Shown here: in pieces, positions 33,133-42,823 of the stretch
Position numbering within the stretch: position 1 is the first letter of the stretch
How the letters are laid out: the number at the start of each line of letters is the position of its first letter
NCBI GenBank assembly: GCA_003427395.1
Contig: BFEA01000295.1
Location: forward strand, 637,891-701,890
DNA length: 64,000 bases
From: Chara braunii
Lineage: Eukaryota; Streptophyta; Charophyceae; Charales; Characeae
Direction: 5' to 3'
Position numbers and translations under genes: made by a program
Notes under the pieces: model-generated
Seen by the model: the letters and a program-made list of their open reading frames with translations, nothing else
Told to the model about the DNA's origin: nothing
Database searches by the model: none

Positions 33133-35164
33133 AATGGTTGCCTTCCGTTGTCCCTGGTGGAACGACATCCGGGTAATATTGGTATAACGAGGTTTTCCCA
33201 ACCACTCAGATGACTCTTATGATAGTCAGAAATGGTACAGCAAAGGGATGACTCTCACAATAGTCACGCTTAACCTTAATCGCGTCAAGTACGCAAAACA
33301 TCGTCCCAATCTGTCGGCCATCTGATCAGAAGGGTTATCAATTCCAGCTATCGTTATGCCAGTCAAGGCTCATGAACACATAATCAAAACACTTATCCCT
33401 CTTGAGCCATTCATACCGCGTCAATCAAAATCCAATCGTTTTGACCAAAACGAAGTCACGTAATCAACCATCACTTCATTCCTTATCCAACATCGTTTGT
33501 AATCAACCGCTCCATCTAAACCAATCAATAAAGTAGAAGTGGTCATCTCGCCTGAGTCATCATCCAGCCTCAAATCTAGGCTCGATCTTTAGGACTTCTT
33601 AGTCTTGCAACATCTCCAACGATAATCATGATATTAACAAATCACTCATACAATCTACCGTGCATCGACTTACATGTTTGAGTTTGGATTCTAAGCGGAT
33701 ATTCTGCTACGGGGCGTAGCGAGTCTGGGTGATACCTTCTTTACGTAAAGAACATCTAATCTTATAGGGAGTTGGAGTAGCAATGAAAGAGCTAACATTT
33801 AGACTAATTTGCCCACCTTTAATGGAGTGGTAGGTAGTAATTGATGTTCGCCAACCTAGGCTATGTTTAAGTGTGAAGGCATATTTTTAAGTTGATATCC
33901 TAGGTTATATTTAAGTATGTGAGGATACGTGGCTGAGTAGATATCCTGTTTAGGGGTATTTCGTTTGAGGTACTCTATCGGGATTATATTTGGGATCTTA
34001 TCAGTCTGTAAAAGTTCATATGAATGTCTCCAGTCCAACACTTGTCTCTTGGCTGGTCATTGAGTCTGTATGGCTGGGTCGCTCTTCCCAGAGGAGCAAG
34101 GATAGTCAGTCTGATAACGGAAGGCGCATGCTGGATGTTTGTCTGTGATGGGCAGAACCCAGACAAAGCAAAGGCAACTCAGGATGCCTTATGCACGGGA
34201 AGTCCCTCGTATGCTCGGGCCGGTTAAGAAAGAAGGAGGGCTCGAGGTATCTTTACCCAGGCGAGTCAGAGAAGGAGAGTACATTCCTCATGGTGGGGCA
34301 TGATGATGGGCACACACATCTTTGTCTGGATCGACTATGGGTTCGATGACCAGCAGGAATGCACAATTGTGAGGGTAACCCTGTACGCCTCTGCCACCTT
34401 TTGGGTCGAGCATGGGATAGAGTTGACGCTTGGGCACGGAAGCCTCCTCGCTAGGGCTCTGAGGGTAGCCGAGGCAGCCGCAGCTAAATGGGCGACGGAA
34501 GTGTCCCGTTGTGAGGAAACCCGGGGAGGGGTCGCCTGCCGCTCGCTGAAGCCAAGGGCAACAGCGCCTGTCACTCGCTTCGCCCGCTTCCGAGGTCCGC
34601 AGCGAACAGCAGGGGAGGTAGGTTGAGGGGTCTCGTGTCACGCACCCCGTCTCAGCAAGGTTTCGCAGCAGTGGGTTTCACCAGTCAAACGACAATCCAA
34701 CCAGTTCATGTCACAATAGGTTTCAAATGTCAACCGATAAGTCACAAAACTCATGCATCAGTAGCCTCCGCAGGCAATCATGAGATCCACACTCTCGCAC
34801 AGCCAAGGGTTTCAATGAAGGGCTGATGAAAAGGTAAGCTCGAATGGTAACATTTTTCAACGGTCAAATTCGACAAGTTCGCATAGCACCAGAGTTTTGT
34901 CGAGGTTCGCCAAATCGAGTCCGGACTGATTAATACTCGAGTTTATACTGAAAAGAAGCAGGCGTATCAAGCCCCTCGAGAACTGCATGAATTCCTCCCA
35001 TTCTTCCTGGGCAGATCAATACTCGAAATTACACTGAAAAGAAACATGCATTTCAAGCCGCTGCGAACCGAATGTGTTTTGCCCACCCTTAATGCTCTTC
35101 TTTGCACGGATTAAAACGGGCATATTCAACCCCGAAAGCCCAGTTGTACCTTGCTCACTTTCCA
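33133..35164. other. Remnant between LTR-B and LTR-d, mostly unassigned
   Basis: The first 55 bases are element leader. 33180-34000 is AT-richer sequence with short repeats (GATGACTCT.AT.ATAGTCA twice near 33205-33265; GATATCCT twice near 33890-33950) and a perfect 16-bp palindrome at 33737-33752. 34024-34626 contains a possible coding remnant. 34640-35164 shows nothing recognisable except two copies of a segment with AATACTCGA.TT.ACTGAAAAGAA (34943 and 35020). The junction at 35165 with LTR-d is abrupt and is not an LTR terminus, so a deletion or recombination joined these parts. Confidence 0.5.
34024..34626 (+). pseudogene. Possible coding remnant, unknown protein
   Basis: Two open stretches in the same phase (34024-34224 and 34300-34626) are separated by one in-frame TAA at 34225 and a short run. 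The composition looks protein-like (SLYGWVALPRGARIVSLITEG; FVWIDYGFDDQQECTIVRV; an Ala-rich helix-like stretch; a basic tail), and amphipathic segments are present. There is no match to a family I know. It lies between LTR-B's PBS and LTR-d, so it may be part of an element's internal region or a captured fragment. Alternative phases are also open in part, so coding status is uncertain. Confidence 0.25.
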
Positions 35165-37077
35165 GCCAGAGAGAGAGAGGGGGAGAGGAGAGCTACCGTA
35201 TAAGAGCTGGTGGGCCGGGTGAGCCTGAACATCAAGGAGTACGGGGGCAGATTGTGAGTCAGATTGTGAGTTAGTTAGAGCAACTTCGGTGGTATGCCTG
35301 CACATGTTCAGAAGGCAGGTTCATTCGTTGGCACATGGGAGTTGTCCCCTTCCTCTTCAAGCCTTCGAAGTCCCTTTGTTCATCGAATCCATGCCTGCTG
35401 GCTTGAGTTGACGCCGTTATGAACCAATACTCACCTGCTATCGAATGGGAGTGAGTTAGGCAGGGGATCTGAGCCAGGTGTAGGAGTGGTGGCCACATGC
35501 ATTGGTAAAGATAAGAGGGAGAGCACTCAGGAGACAGAGAAAGTTAGCAGAGGAGGGAAGGAGAGGTTAGACTTACCGGTGCTGCAGCCGAGCTTCTGCT
35601 ACTAAGATTACCGGGCTCCTTGCTGCTGCAGAGACTACCGAGTGGCGATCTGGTAAACCTGGTGCTCAGAGACAAGCTGTGCCACGCTGTACAAACTTGT
35701 TGCGATTCCAGCCACCTCGATCTTCCCTGCTACTGGTGTTAAGCCACACTGCAGGGCTACTACAGGGACCTCGACTTTGCCTATCTTGGGGTCAGTTCAT
35801 CTGTTCATCTTCAGATTTGATGGATTGTTAGGCTGGACATGCTGGGCATGTTGCAGGAGATACTGCTGTAGGTCTGGCTGTGAAGGGTATAGATAGGTGA
35901 GAGCGCTGGGCTGCTGCAAGGCTACTGGATTCGAGGGTCATACGGCCGTCAGACTGGGGTTCAACTGTTGACCGTACAACTTGGGATGTTGCCACGCGAT
36001 TGCGTTACTACTACAGGGATCCAACGGAGTGCTACTGGAGAAGGAGGGCTGCTACCACTGCTATCTTCCTTCCTGCCTACGCAGTCGCTGCCCTACTACT
36101 ACGTATTGTTGTATACCCAGAGGGGGCGACTGTTGTGTTCGATTGGGGCTAGTTACCACTACAAGTGACTGCGTTGTTGTGACTGGTTTTCAACAGGCTA
36201 CGGCTACGGACGGGGTTTTGGTGAGCCTTTATTAAGCCACTGCGGCATCAGCTTACTGCGCAGCCTAAATTGCAGCGAAGCTGTTGTTCCTTGCTGTGTG
36301 CTGCTGCTATACTGAGCAGTGTCTTGTGTTGTACGCTGCTGTTGTACGGAGCAGTGTCTTGTGCTGTACGATGTTGCTGTGCTGCAAGCAGGACGCTGTT
36401 CCCCACTGAGAGCAACAGCGACATAGGCTAAGAAAGAGGTGCAGCGGGAAAGGGGAGTGTGGCGACGTCGGGAGTGAGGTCAGTCTTTGCAAGAGGGGTT
36501 CATTGTTGTATTAGAGGCCGCCTAGGGCTGTTACTTTGAGTTTGGTCGTGATCGGAGCGTCCCGACTGCGTTATTTTAGCCATCATTGCGGGGCCCTTAG
36601 GCGCATCCAGACTTCAAGTCCCTCTCATCGTGAGTTGAGTGCACCTCCTTGGGGTCTCGAGAGTTTGAACTTTCTTTCGCTGCCCTCCTTAGTCTCAGTC
36701 TAGTCTTTGGTTACGAGAGGAAGGCGGCAGGCGGGATTGAAACCTGTAATCCGTGCCAAGGCCTTTGTGGGAGGTTGCCCCACCAATTGCGGGAGCTCTG
36801 CCGGAGCCCATGCGGGGTTCTGGAGGCAGGGAACTTCAGGTATAATTTCGTCTGACGCGTGTGGTCCCTTCCCCTATCTATTATCCTTTGGGTATCTGGA
36901 TAATACTCTGATAGGATATTACTTTTATTTTGTTATGTACGTCAGGACATGCATTATGAAAGATTAGACGAACAGATATACATGGGTGTTTGGATAATCT
37001 TTGAGTGAAGTCAGACAGAATGAACTGGGGGAAGGTGGGAGGAAGATGTATTGCATGCTTTGACCGGGTCAACCCAA

Positions 37078-38310
37078 GGCTGAGCTCCTCTAAGTTGATG
37101 TGGGCTCAGTGTTATGTTTTATTTATGTTTGTTGGACTGATTATATGATTTTGAGGGCTGGGCCTATCCTAAGTTGGGCAGACCTGTCGCCGTTTTTTTT
37201 CTCTGGGGTTTCTCAACAGGAGGATGAACACCCTAAGTTGGGAAGGCTCAGAATCCTGCTGTTTCTTTTTGGGGTTGCTGAAAACAGAACTAGGAATACT
37301 CTAAGTTGCGTGGACCCAATTCTGTGTGTGTTTTCTTTTGAGGGGGACACAGATATAAGGCTGAGCGTACCATTAAGTTAGGGTCGCTCAGTCATAAGCC
37401 ATGAAAAGAAGGTTAACCAAAGTATAAAATTAGGATATATATTTTACGAACTTATAGCAACTGACAGGCCAGACACCCGAAGTTGGAAAAGCCGGTCAGT
37501 AAGTCAGGTAGAACAGAAATGAAGAGAGAGGCAAATGAAGAATATAATGAAGGTAACCAGGCCAGGCTAAGCGTATCCTTAAGTTAGGGCGGTTCAGTCC
37601 TATGTTCGTGATAATATAAGAGAGAAGAGAGTTAGTATAAACTTGTTTTATTTTCCCTTCTAAACACAAGGCAGGATTGTATGTCTCCCTAAGTTGGGTA
37701 GGTCTGATTATCTGCCTAACAAGAGAGAAACATATAAAGTTTGTGCAAGTATATCAATGGTTGTTCTTCTATATTGTTGTTACACGAGGCTAAGCGTACC
37801 CTTAAGTTAGGGCGGCTTAGTCATACGTTGTTTGTACTTTGTTCAGGCAGATTCTGTCTTATGTACCTAAACTTTTTAAGCTAGTTAGGCGTACCCTTAA
37901 GTTACGACGGCCCAGTGATATGCTCTTGTCCTTGATGTTATGTCGGTTGGACGTACCCTTAAGTTAGGGCGGTCTGACCATTCGTCGTTTGTGCATGTTT
38001 TAGGCAGGTTAGGCACACCCCTAAGTTGGGGCACCCTAATCCTATGCCCTACGTAACTTTGTCTATGAGCTGGCTAGGCATACCCTTAAGTTAGGGAAGT
38101 CTAGTTTATGCTTCATGTCGTCAGTTAAGCAGAAGTCAGACGTACCCTTAAGTTAGGGCGGTCTGGTCATATGTTTTATGACTAGAGTCGATGTTGTATT
38201 GGACATACCCTTAAGTTAGGGCAGTCCAGTTGTGCGTACTTTTATTTGTTTACTTAGGGAGGTTGGGCATACCCTTAAGTTAGGGCGTTGCCTGATCATA
38301 TGCCATAGGC
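37078..38310 (+). repeat. Hairpin array, core CCCTTAAGTTAGGG (LTR-d copy), about 16 units
   Basis: Continues four or more units past the point where LTR-f is cut. Arms stay complementary while differing: CTGAGC/GCTCAG near 37081, CTGAGCG/CGCTCAG near 37358, CTAAGC/GCTTAG near 37792, CAGAC/GTCTG near 38135, TGGAC/GTCCA near 38201. Some units differ from their LTR-f counterparts; for example the LTR-f unit CTAGGC/GCCTAG has lost pairing here. Confidence 0.75.
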
Positions 38311-39336
38311 AAGGGGGCCTACTAAGGGAAAAGAACTGAGTGGTCTAACGAACTACTTGGGCTAAACTTAGGTGGCATTGTGAGAGATGTCTGTTTATGC
38401 ATGCTTTTGGGCTCTCACTTTTGGGTGTCTTTTCGATAGGTTAGTTGTTTAGATGCTCACCAAGTACTGGAGCCATAGGTAGATGAGATGGATGATGGGA
38501 GGGAGAACTTGGGATGAAGATAGGATTTACCCTGCTAGGAGTTAGGATCAATGCTAGCCCACAATCTCATTTAGAGATTATGCAGATCGTCGTTGATGCT
38601 GAATTATCAAGCAGGTGTCAGAAGTTAGTCCTAAGTATAGTTGCCTTGTCTTTCTGTCTTTTCAGCTTTGTATAAATCTTGAAAGTCTCCTGTCCCTACG
38701 AGAAGCGCTGCCGAAATTTTTACAAATCTGAAAGAGTTAGTCATTTTTTAATCTTGTAGAATTTCTGAAAAGGCACTTTTCCTACGGGAAGCGCTGCCGA
38801 AATTTCGTAGAATTTGGGGAGTTGGAATATTTTTCAGCAAGGAGTTACCTAGCAGATCCACCCTGATGCAGGTTTCCGTGTTTCGCTTGAAGGTTTGACA
38901 TGTTCAGCCTGTTCCTTCAAAATGATTACTCTTTTGTTATCACTGATAACAGGACGGTTGCCGATTCGTCGGTTTACGACTCAACTCCAATTCACTCTCA
39001 ATACTCAACCTAAAAAGGCTTTAGCCCTGGTGATTTCATTGTTTTGTTAAGATTTCACCCGGACTTTTTTTGAATGGACATTAAGGTACTGAGTATTTAA
39101 TAATGGTTGGTTGGCTGGAGATTAGGGCTTGTATGACTAAAGTGAGGGGTATGAGTGTAGAGATTGGTTGGAGTTGACTCCGTGCAGTGCGTGGACTTTT
39201 GTTCGACTCTTTGATGTGATTGCAGGTGTGGTCTGTGACTCGAATTATTGAATTGAACTGCCTGCGATCTCACATATGTGTATGCCTATGAGGAGTCCAA
39301 TTGTGATTGTGAGATGTGATCGTCACATATCCATTC

Positions 39337-39342
<6 letters not shown>

Positions 39343-39404
<62 letters not shown>
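39343..39404. repeat. (AT)n microsatellite
   Basis: About 62 bp of alternating AT within LTR-d. It replaces a short TATATATTTATA in LTR-B (about 32024). Confidence 0.95.
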
Positions 39405-39408
<4 letters not shown>

Positions 39409-40717
39409 CTTGCGGGGTATTGGCGTGACCTGAAGTGTCCGCGTACTAATGACCTAATCAAGGGTTGAGATGAATAGAAGGGAGGGGATGACGCCCTCTA
39501 CGTTTCTTGAAGAATTCTTGGTCGGACGTTAGCCCTAAGCCTGGAATACGATGGTCCTCGCCAAGGACGACCCATGTCCCGGGCCTAACACTAAAGGGGT
39601 TTTTTCTGACAAGCGTTAAAAGTACTCGTTTTTTTTCCTTGTTGGGATTTATTTGGGTGAAACGCTAAAGTTCCGGGCGGAAGGGTTAGCGTGTCGCTAG
39701 TGATGCGCCAGACAACTCACCACTGCTCCGAATTCCTTCCTGCCCTAGGGACCATTTTACCCCGCGCCCTTAGGGACACCTTAGGGTGCAGAAGATGGTA
39801 AGGCCCTCAGGCCGGTTTTGCGCTCGCTAAAGGGTTGCTCCCCTTAGCGCGCACTTCAGCCGACGCTTGGGCGCCAGAAGCGACCCCATGGCTCAGATGA
39901 GGCCATTCGGGTATGGGCACCACATAATGCGCCATCATCGTAACTACTTGCGTAGGACGGCATTGTAGATCGGTATGAATAGGTCCTACATCCGCACGGT
40001 TATATACTAAACCTCGTGCGCGACAGCACTGACTTCGGTAGTAGAAAGTTATGGGTCGAGCGGAGCCTCTCTCTATCGGTGGTTGGTTTCCTATTTCGAG
40101 TTGTCATAGTTGGACGTTGTAGTCCGTGGCAGCCGTCAAAGCCAAACCCTTTGATTTTGGCTACCACGACAGCCCTGAAGCGGTCTACTCAACCCCTCTG
40201 CACATGGTGTAGAGGAGGGTGTGGTCTTCAACCGCACATGGCGGTTGTCTGGCGTCGATAACTTACCCCTCAAAGCGCCTGTCAGCCGACACTTGAGTGC
40301 CGAACGCGACACTCGAGAGTATCAAGGCCCTCGAGGTTACGAGTGCCACATAGTACCCCATCAGCGCAAATACTTGCGAATGTCCGCATGGCTGGTCGAT
40401 ATGAGGAGGTCATGCGCTCGCTTGACGCTTATACGAAAGTCCAGCGCGCGATATCTATCTGATTCTTGATGCATAAAGTCATGGGTCAGATACTGAATGG
40501 ACTAGGAGTATTGTGGTGTTGTGGTGTTGTTTGTGGGGTTTGTTTTGTGTTTTTCCATGTGTCATTTGTGAGTAGGTGTGAGTGCTGCGGTGTAACGCGT
40601 GGTGTATGTGATGCGTCCTAGTCGACCGGCGCCGAAGCACGTTTGGGACCTCAGCACCTAGTACGTCGATTCGCATGTAGGTTCGATTTTCGGGCGTTCG
40701 ACCGCGCGTAACCCCCT

Positions 40718-41009
40718 ATGCTCCAACGAACGAGAAACGCCCTCGGCTGGGCCACCTCTGCAATTGCATACGAAAAACTTTCGCATGTGGTTCAGTAGCT
40801 CGGTAGGGATACGCCCACCTAAGGGATGGTGACAGCTCCCGCAAGTGGAGGTAAGCGATGCTTCGCGTGACCCTGTCCTGTCGTAGGGGCTCGCGAGAGG
40901 TACGGCTGACGAATTCGACCGGAGCGGCAAACGCTCTCCGCAACGAGTCCTGCATAATCCTGTGTGACGCGGGCGGAAGGGTCCCCGTGCGGGACCGATG
41001 CGCTCGACA
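40718..41009 (+). ncRNA. Conserved structured module at LTR 3' end (LTR-d copy)
   Basis: TGGGCCAC (40748-40755) pairs with GTGGTTCA (40787-40794). CTTCGCG (40861-40867) pairs with CGCGAG (40892-40897). TTCGACC (40914-40920) pairs with GGGCGGA (40971-40977) with one mismatch. CTCC/GGAG (40836-40850) is followed directly by GTAAG (40851-40855). Confidence 0.6.
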
Positions 41010-41099
41010 ACGTGGCAGTGCAAGTGGCTATGTGCACAGGCAACGGCAGCCATGAGGGTGGGAAAGGGGGGTAAATAGCAGCCTCACTGTTGCTGCCCT

Positions 41100-41316
41100 N
41101 NNNNNNNNNNNNNNNNNNNNNNNNNNNNNNNNNNNNNNNNNNNNNNNNNNNNNNNNNNNNNNNNNNNNNNNNNNNNNNNNNNNNNNNNNNNNNNNNNNNN
41201 NNNNNNNNNNNNNNNNNNNNNNNNNNNNNNNNNNNNNNNNNNNNNNNNNNNNNNNNNNNNNNNNNNNNNNNNNNNNNNNNNNNNNNNNNNNNNNNNNNNN
41301 NNNNNNNNNNNNNNNN
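41100..41316. other. Assembly gap (217 N)
   Basis: Run of N. Open frames crossing it are meaningless. The 90 bp before it (41010-41099) and about 400 bp after it (41317-41730) hold no recognised gene. The latter includes an inverted repeat, AGCACGGCACcTctTCAACACGA.GTGCCGTGCT, at 41325-41360. Confidence 0.99.
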
Positions 41317-41734
41317 AAATAACCAGCACGGCACCTCTTCAACACGAATGTGCCGTGCTACAAAGCCATTGACACATTGTGGTGACTGTGTTATGGTTGT
41401 GGTATACGCACGCGCAAGCCCAGCAGCTACCTGGGTTCAAAGCCTAGCAACAGCAGCTGCATCCCGGATCTTGAAAATAGATAAATCCGGGAGTCGGGCG
41501 GGGCGGGGCAGCGTGGGCACGTGGCGCGTGTGTGTGCCTGTGTGTGTTTGGCGGACGGCCTTGGCTTTGGCGCTTGCGTGCACACGTCCTGATGTTGTCC
41601 TCTTTTTCGCCACATGTCGACTTACTGTTTTTTTCCTCCTTTTTACGGGAAAACAGCCAGAAAACAACGAAAAATACGGGATTTGCTGTTTTCCTGTATG
41701 TGCGGTGTGGTGGGTGGGTGCAGGGACCGTTCCT

Positions 41735-42045
41735 GCTCTGATACCAATGTAGCGGACCCACCAGGTGTGGTGCTCCGCCAGTGATAGAGACGAAGATGGA
41801 GGAAGAAGGGGGGAGCGAGATGCACAGCGCAGCTCCCACGCAAAACTCCAACGCACGTACTCCAAAATCGTGCAAGTGTAGAATGATCTCGAAAACAGAC
41901 AACTGCTGGGGTATACCCCAGCGGATTGACGGGACTGGACTGGACTGGCTGGTACCGATAGAGGTACCGACCTGGACTGGACTGCCCTGAATAAAACACA
42001 GACCTGTGAGAACAGGCCAAGGGGCTGGTCTCACAGGCCCACCAG
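41735..42045 (-). mobile_element. Short-LTR retroelement fragment on the minus strand (TRIM/copia-like)
   Basis: Read on the minus strand, an LTR of about 300 bp ends ...GGTCCGCTACA just before TTGGTATCAGAGC (41734-41747), the well-known initiator-Met tRNA primer-binding site of plant LTR elements. The opposite end is near 42045 (minus-strand start TGGTGGGCCTGTGAGACC). The LTR contains GGACT pentamer repeats (about 41930-41995). No internal protein or second LTR is visible before the gap. Its left end splits the integrase of element Z, so it appears to have inserted there. Confidence 0.5.
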
Positions 42046-42667
42046 AGATCTGCTATACCAAATATACGAGCAGGGCACATCCTCAGGCAAACGCACCAGT
42101 TGAAAGGGGATACAATACTATCCCGAATTTGCTGGCAAAGTCGACAGCTGGGAAGCCAAACCTGTGGTCGACAGTGTTCTTTGTTGATAATATTACAGTC
42201 AAAAGTACCACAGGTTATGCCCTTGCAACCTTGTGATATGGAGGCATGCCACATTTCGAATAGAAAGTTTCCTGAAGACTTGGCGAAGACAAGATCTCGA
42301 AAACGACCTGCCTCTTGAAGAATTGCTTGACATTAGAGCTAGGCAAGTCGGTATTACTGAAGAAAAGATTCAAGAATCAGTAGAAAAAGCGGCAGACAGT
42401 CGTGGAAAGGACAAGGAAAGGTGGGATAGATCTCCGCGTGTACGAGAAGAACCATTGGAGATCGGAGACATAGTGTTGTTGTATGATTCCTCACTAAAAA
42501 AACAATGACCAAGGAAGATGGACAAAAGATGGTTGAGACCCTTCAAAGTCAGAAGCCGAGGAAATCATGGAGCCTATGAGCTTGGAGAAATGGATAGGAC
42601 ACCAAGAAAAAATTGGATTTCAGAATCTAGGCTGAAGAAGTTCAAGATGAGACAAGATGTGAGTTGA
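42046..42667 (+). pseudogene. Integrase C-terminal half of element Z, broken
   Basis: Starts mid-domain with RAHPQANAPVERG (containing the catalytic Glu), then PNLWSTVFFVDNITVKSTTGYA, a nonsense/frameshift near 42235, then ENDLPLEELLDIRARQVG... and the SH3-like C-terminal domain with IGDIVLLYDSSLKKQ, a TGA at 42506, RWLRPFKV and ISESRLKKFKM. It aligns throughout with element A's integrase (17640-18240) but is clearly diverged, so it is a different subfamily. The catalytic aspartates lie in sequence lost to the minus-strand insertion. Its end is followed by a splice-acceptor-like site and the gag-like ORF. Confidence 0.85.
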
Positions 42668-42775
42668 TGAAAGCTGGAAGGAAAAACCTGATGATCTTGT
42701 AGAACCTTTGTCATGACATTTTCTTTGCAAATATTCTATTGTTAACCAGCTGCTGACTCTTCCTATTACCTGTCA

Positions 42776-42799
42776 CTTCCTTTCTTTTTCTGTGTGCAG
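42776..42799 (+). promoter_or_regulatory. Strong splice-acceptor-like site upstream of the gag-like ORF
   Basis: CTTCCTTTCTTTTTCTGTGTGCAG: a long pyrimidine tract ending CAG, 24 bases before the ATG at 42824. A spliced RNA from the AGGTAAG in the LTR module to this site would bring this ORF close to the 5' end. That is inference. Confidence 0.45.
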
Positions 42800-42823
42800 G
42801 CGTGACCCGAGAAGCAGGTAACC

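Larger units (their letters stand above)
35165..41009 (+). repeat. LTR-d: giant LTR, 5'-truncated, ends CGACA at 41009
   Basis: 35165-38047 repeats 1790-4728. The remainder parallels LTR-B: GCGCTGCCGAAATTT repeats near 38700-38815, the TGTTATC hairpin at 38936, an (AT)n tract, and the 3' module. After CGACA the sequence ACGTGGCAGTGCAAG is not a PBS, so this is a 3' LTR or solo LTR end. Its left edge at 35165 is not a terminus. It preserves the uninterrupted sequence into which LTR-B's element inserted in LTR-f (CCCTACGTAACTTTG at about 38041). Confidence 0.75.

Noticed and set aside
37078-38310. Array of short repeats with changing spacers, superficially like a CRISPR array
   Set aside because: The variable parts are complementary arms on either side of a constant core, spacing is irregular, there are no cas genes, and the context is eukaryotic retroelement DNA.
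40819-41752. Open frames running through the N gap
   Set aside because: The gap translates to X. There is no continuous evidence on either side.
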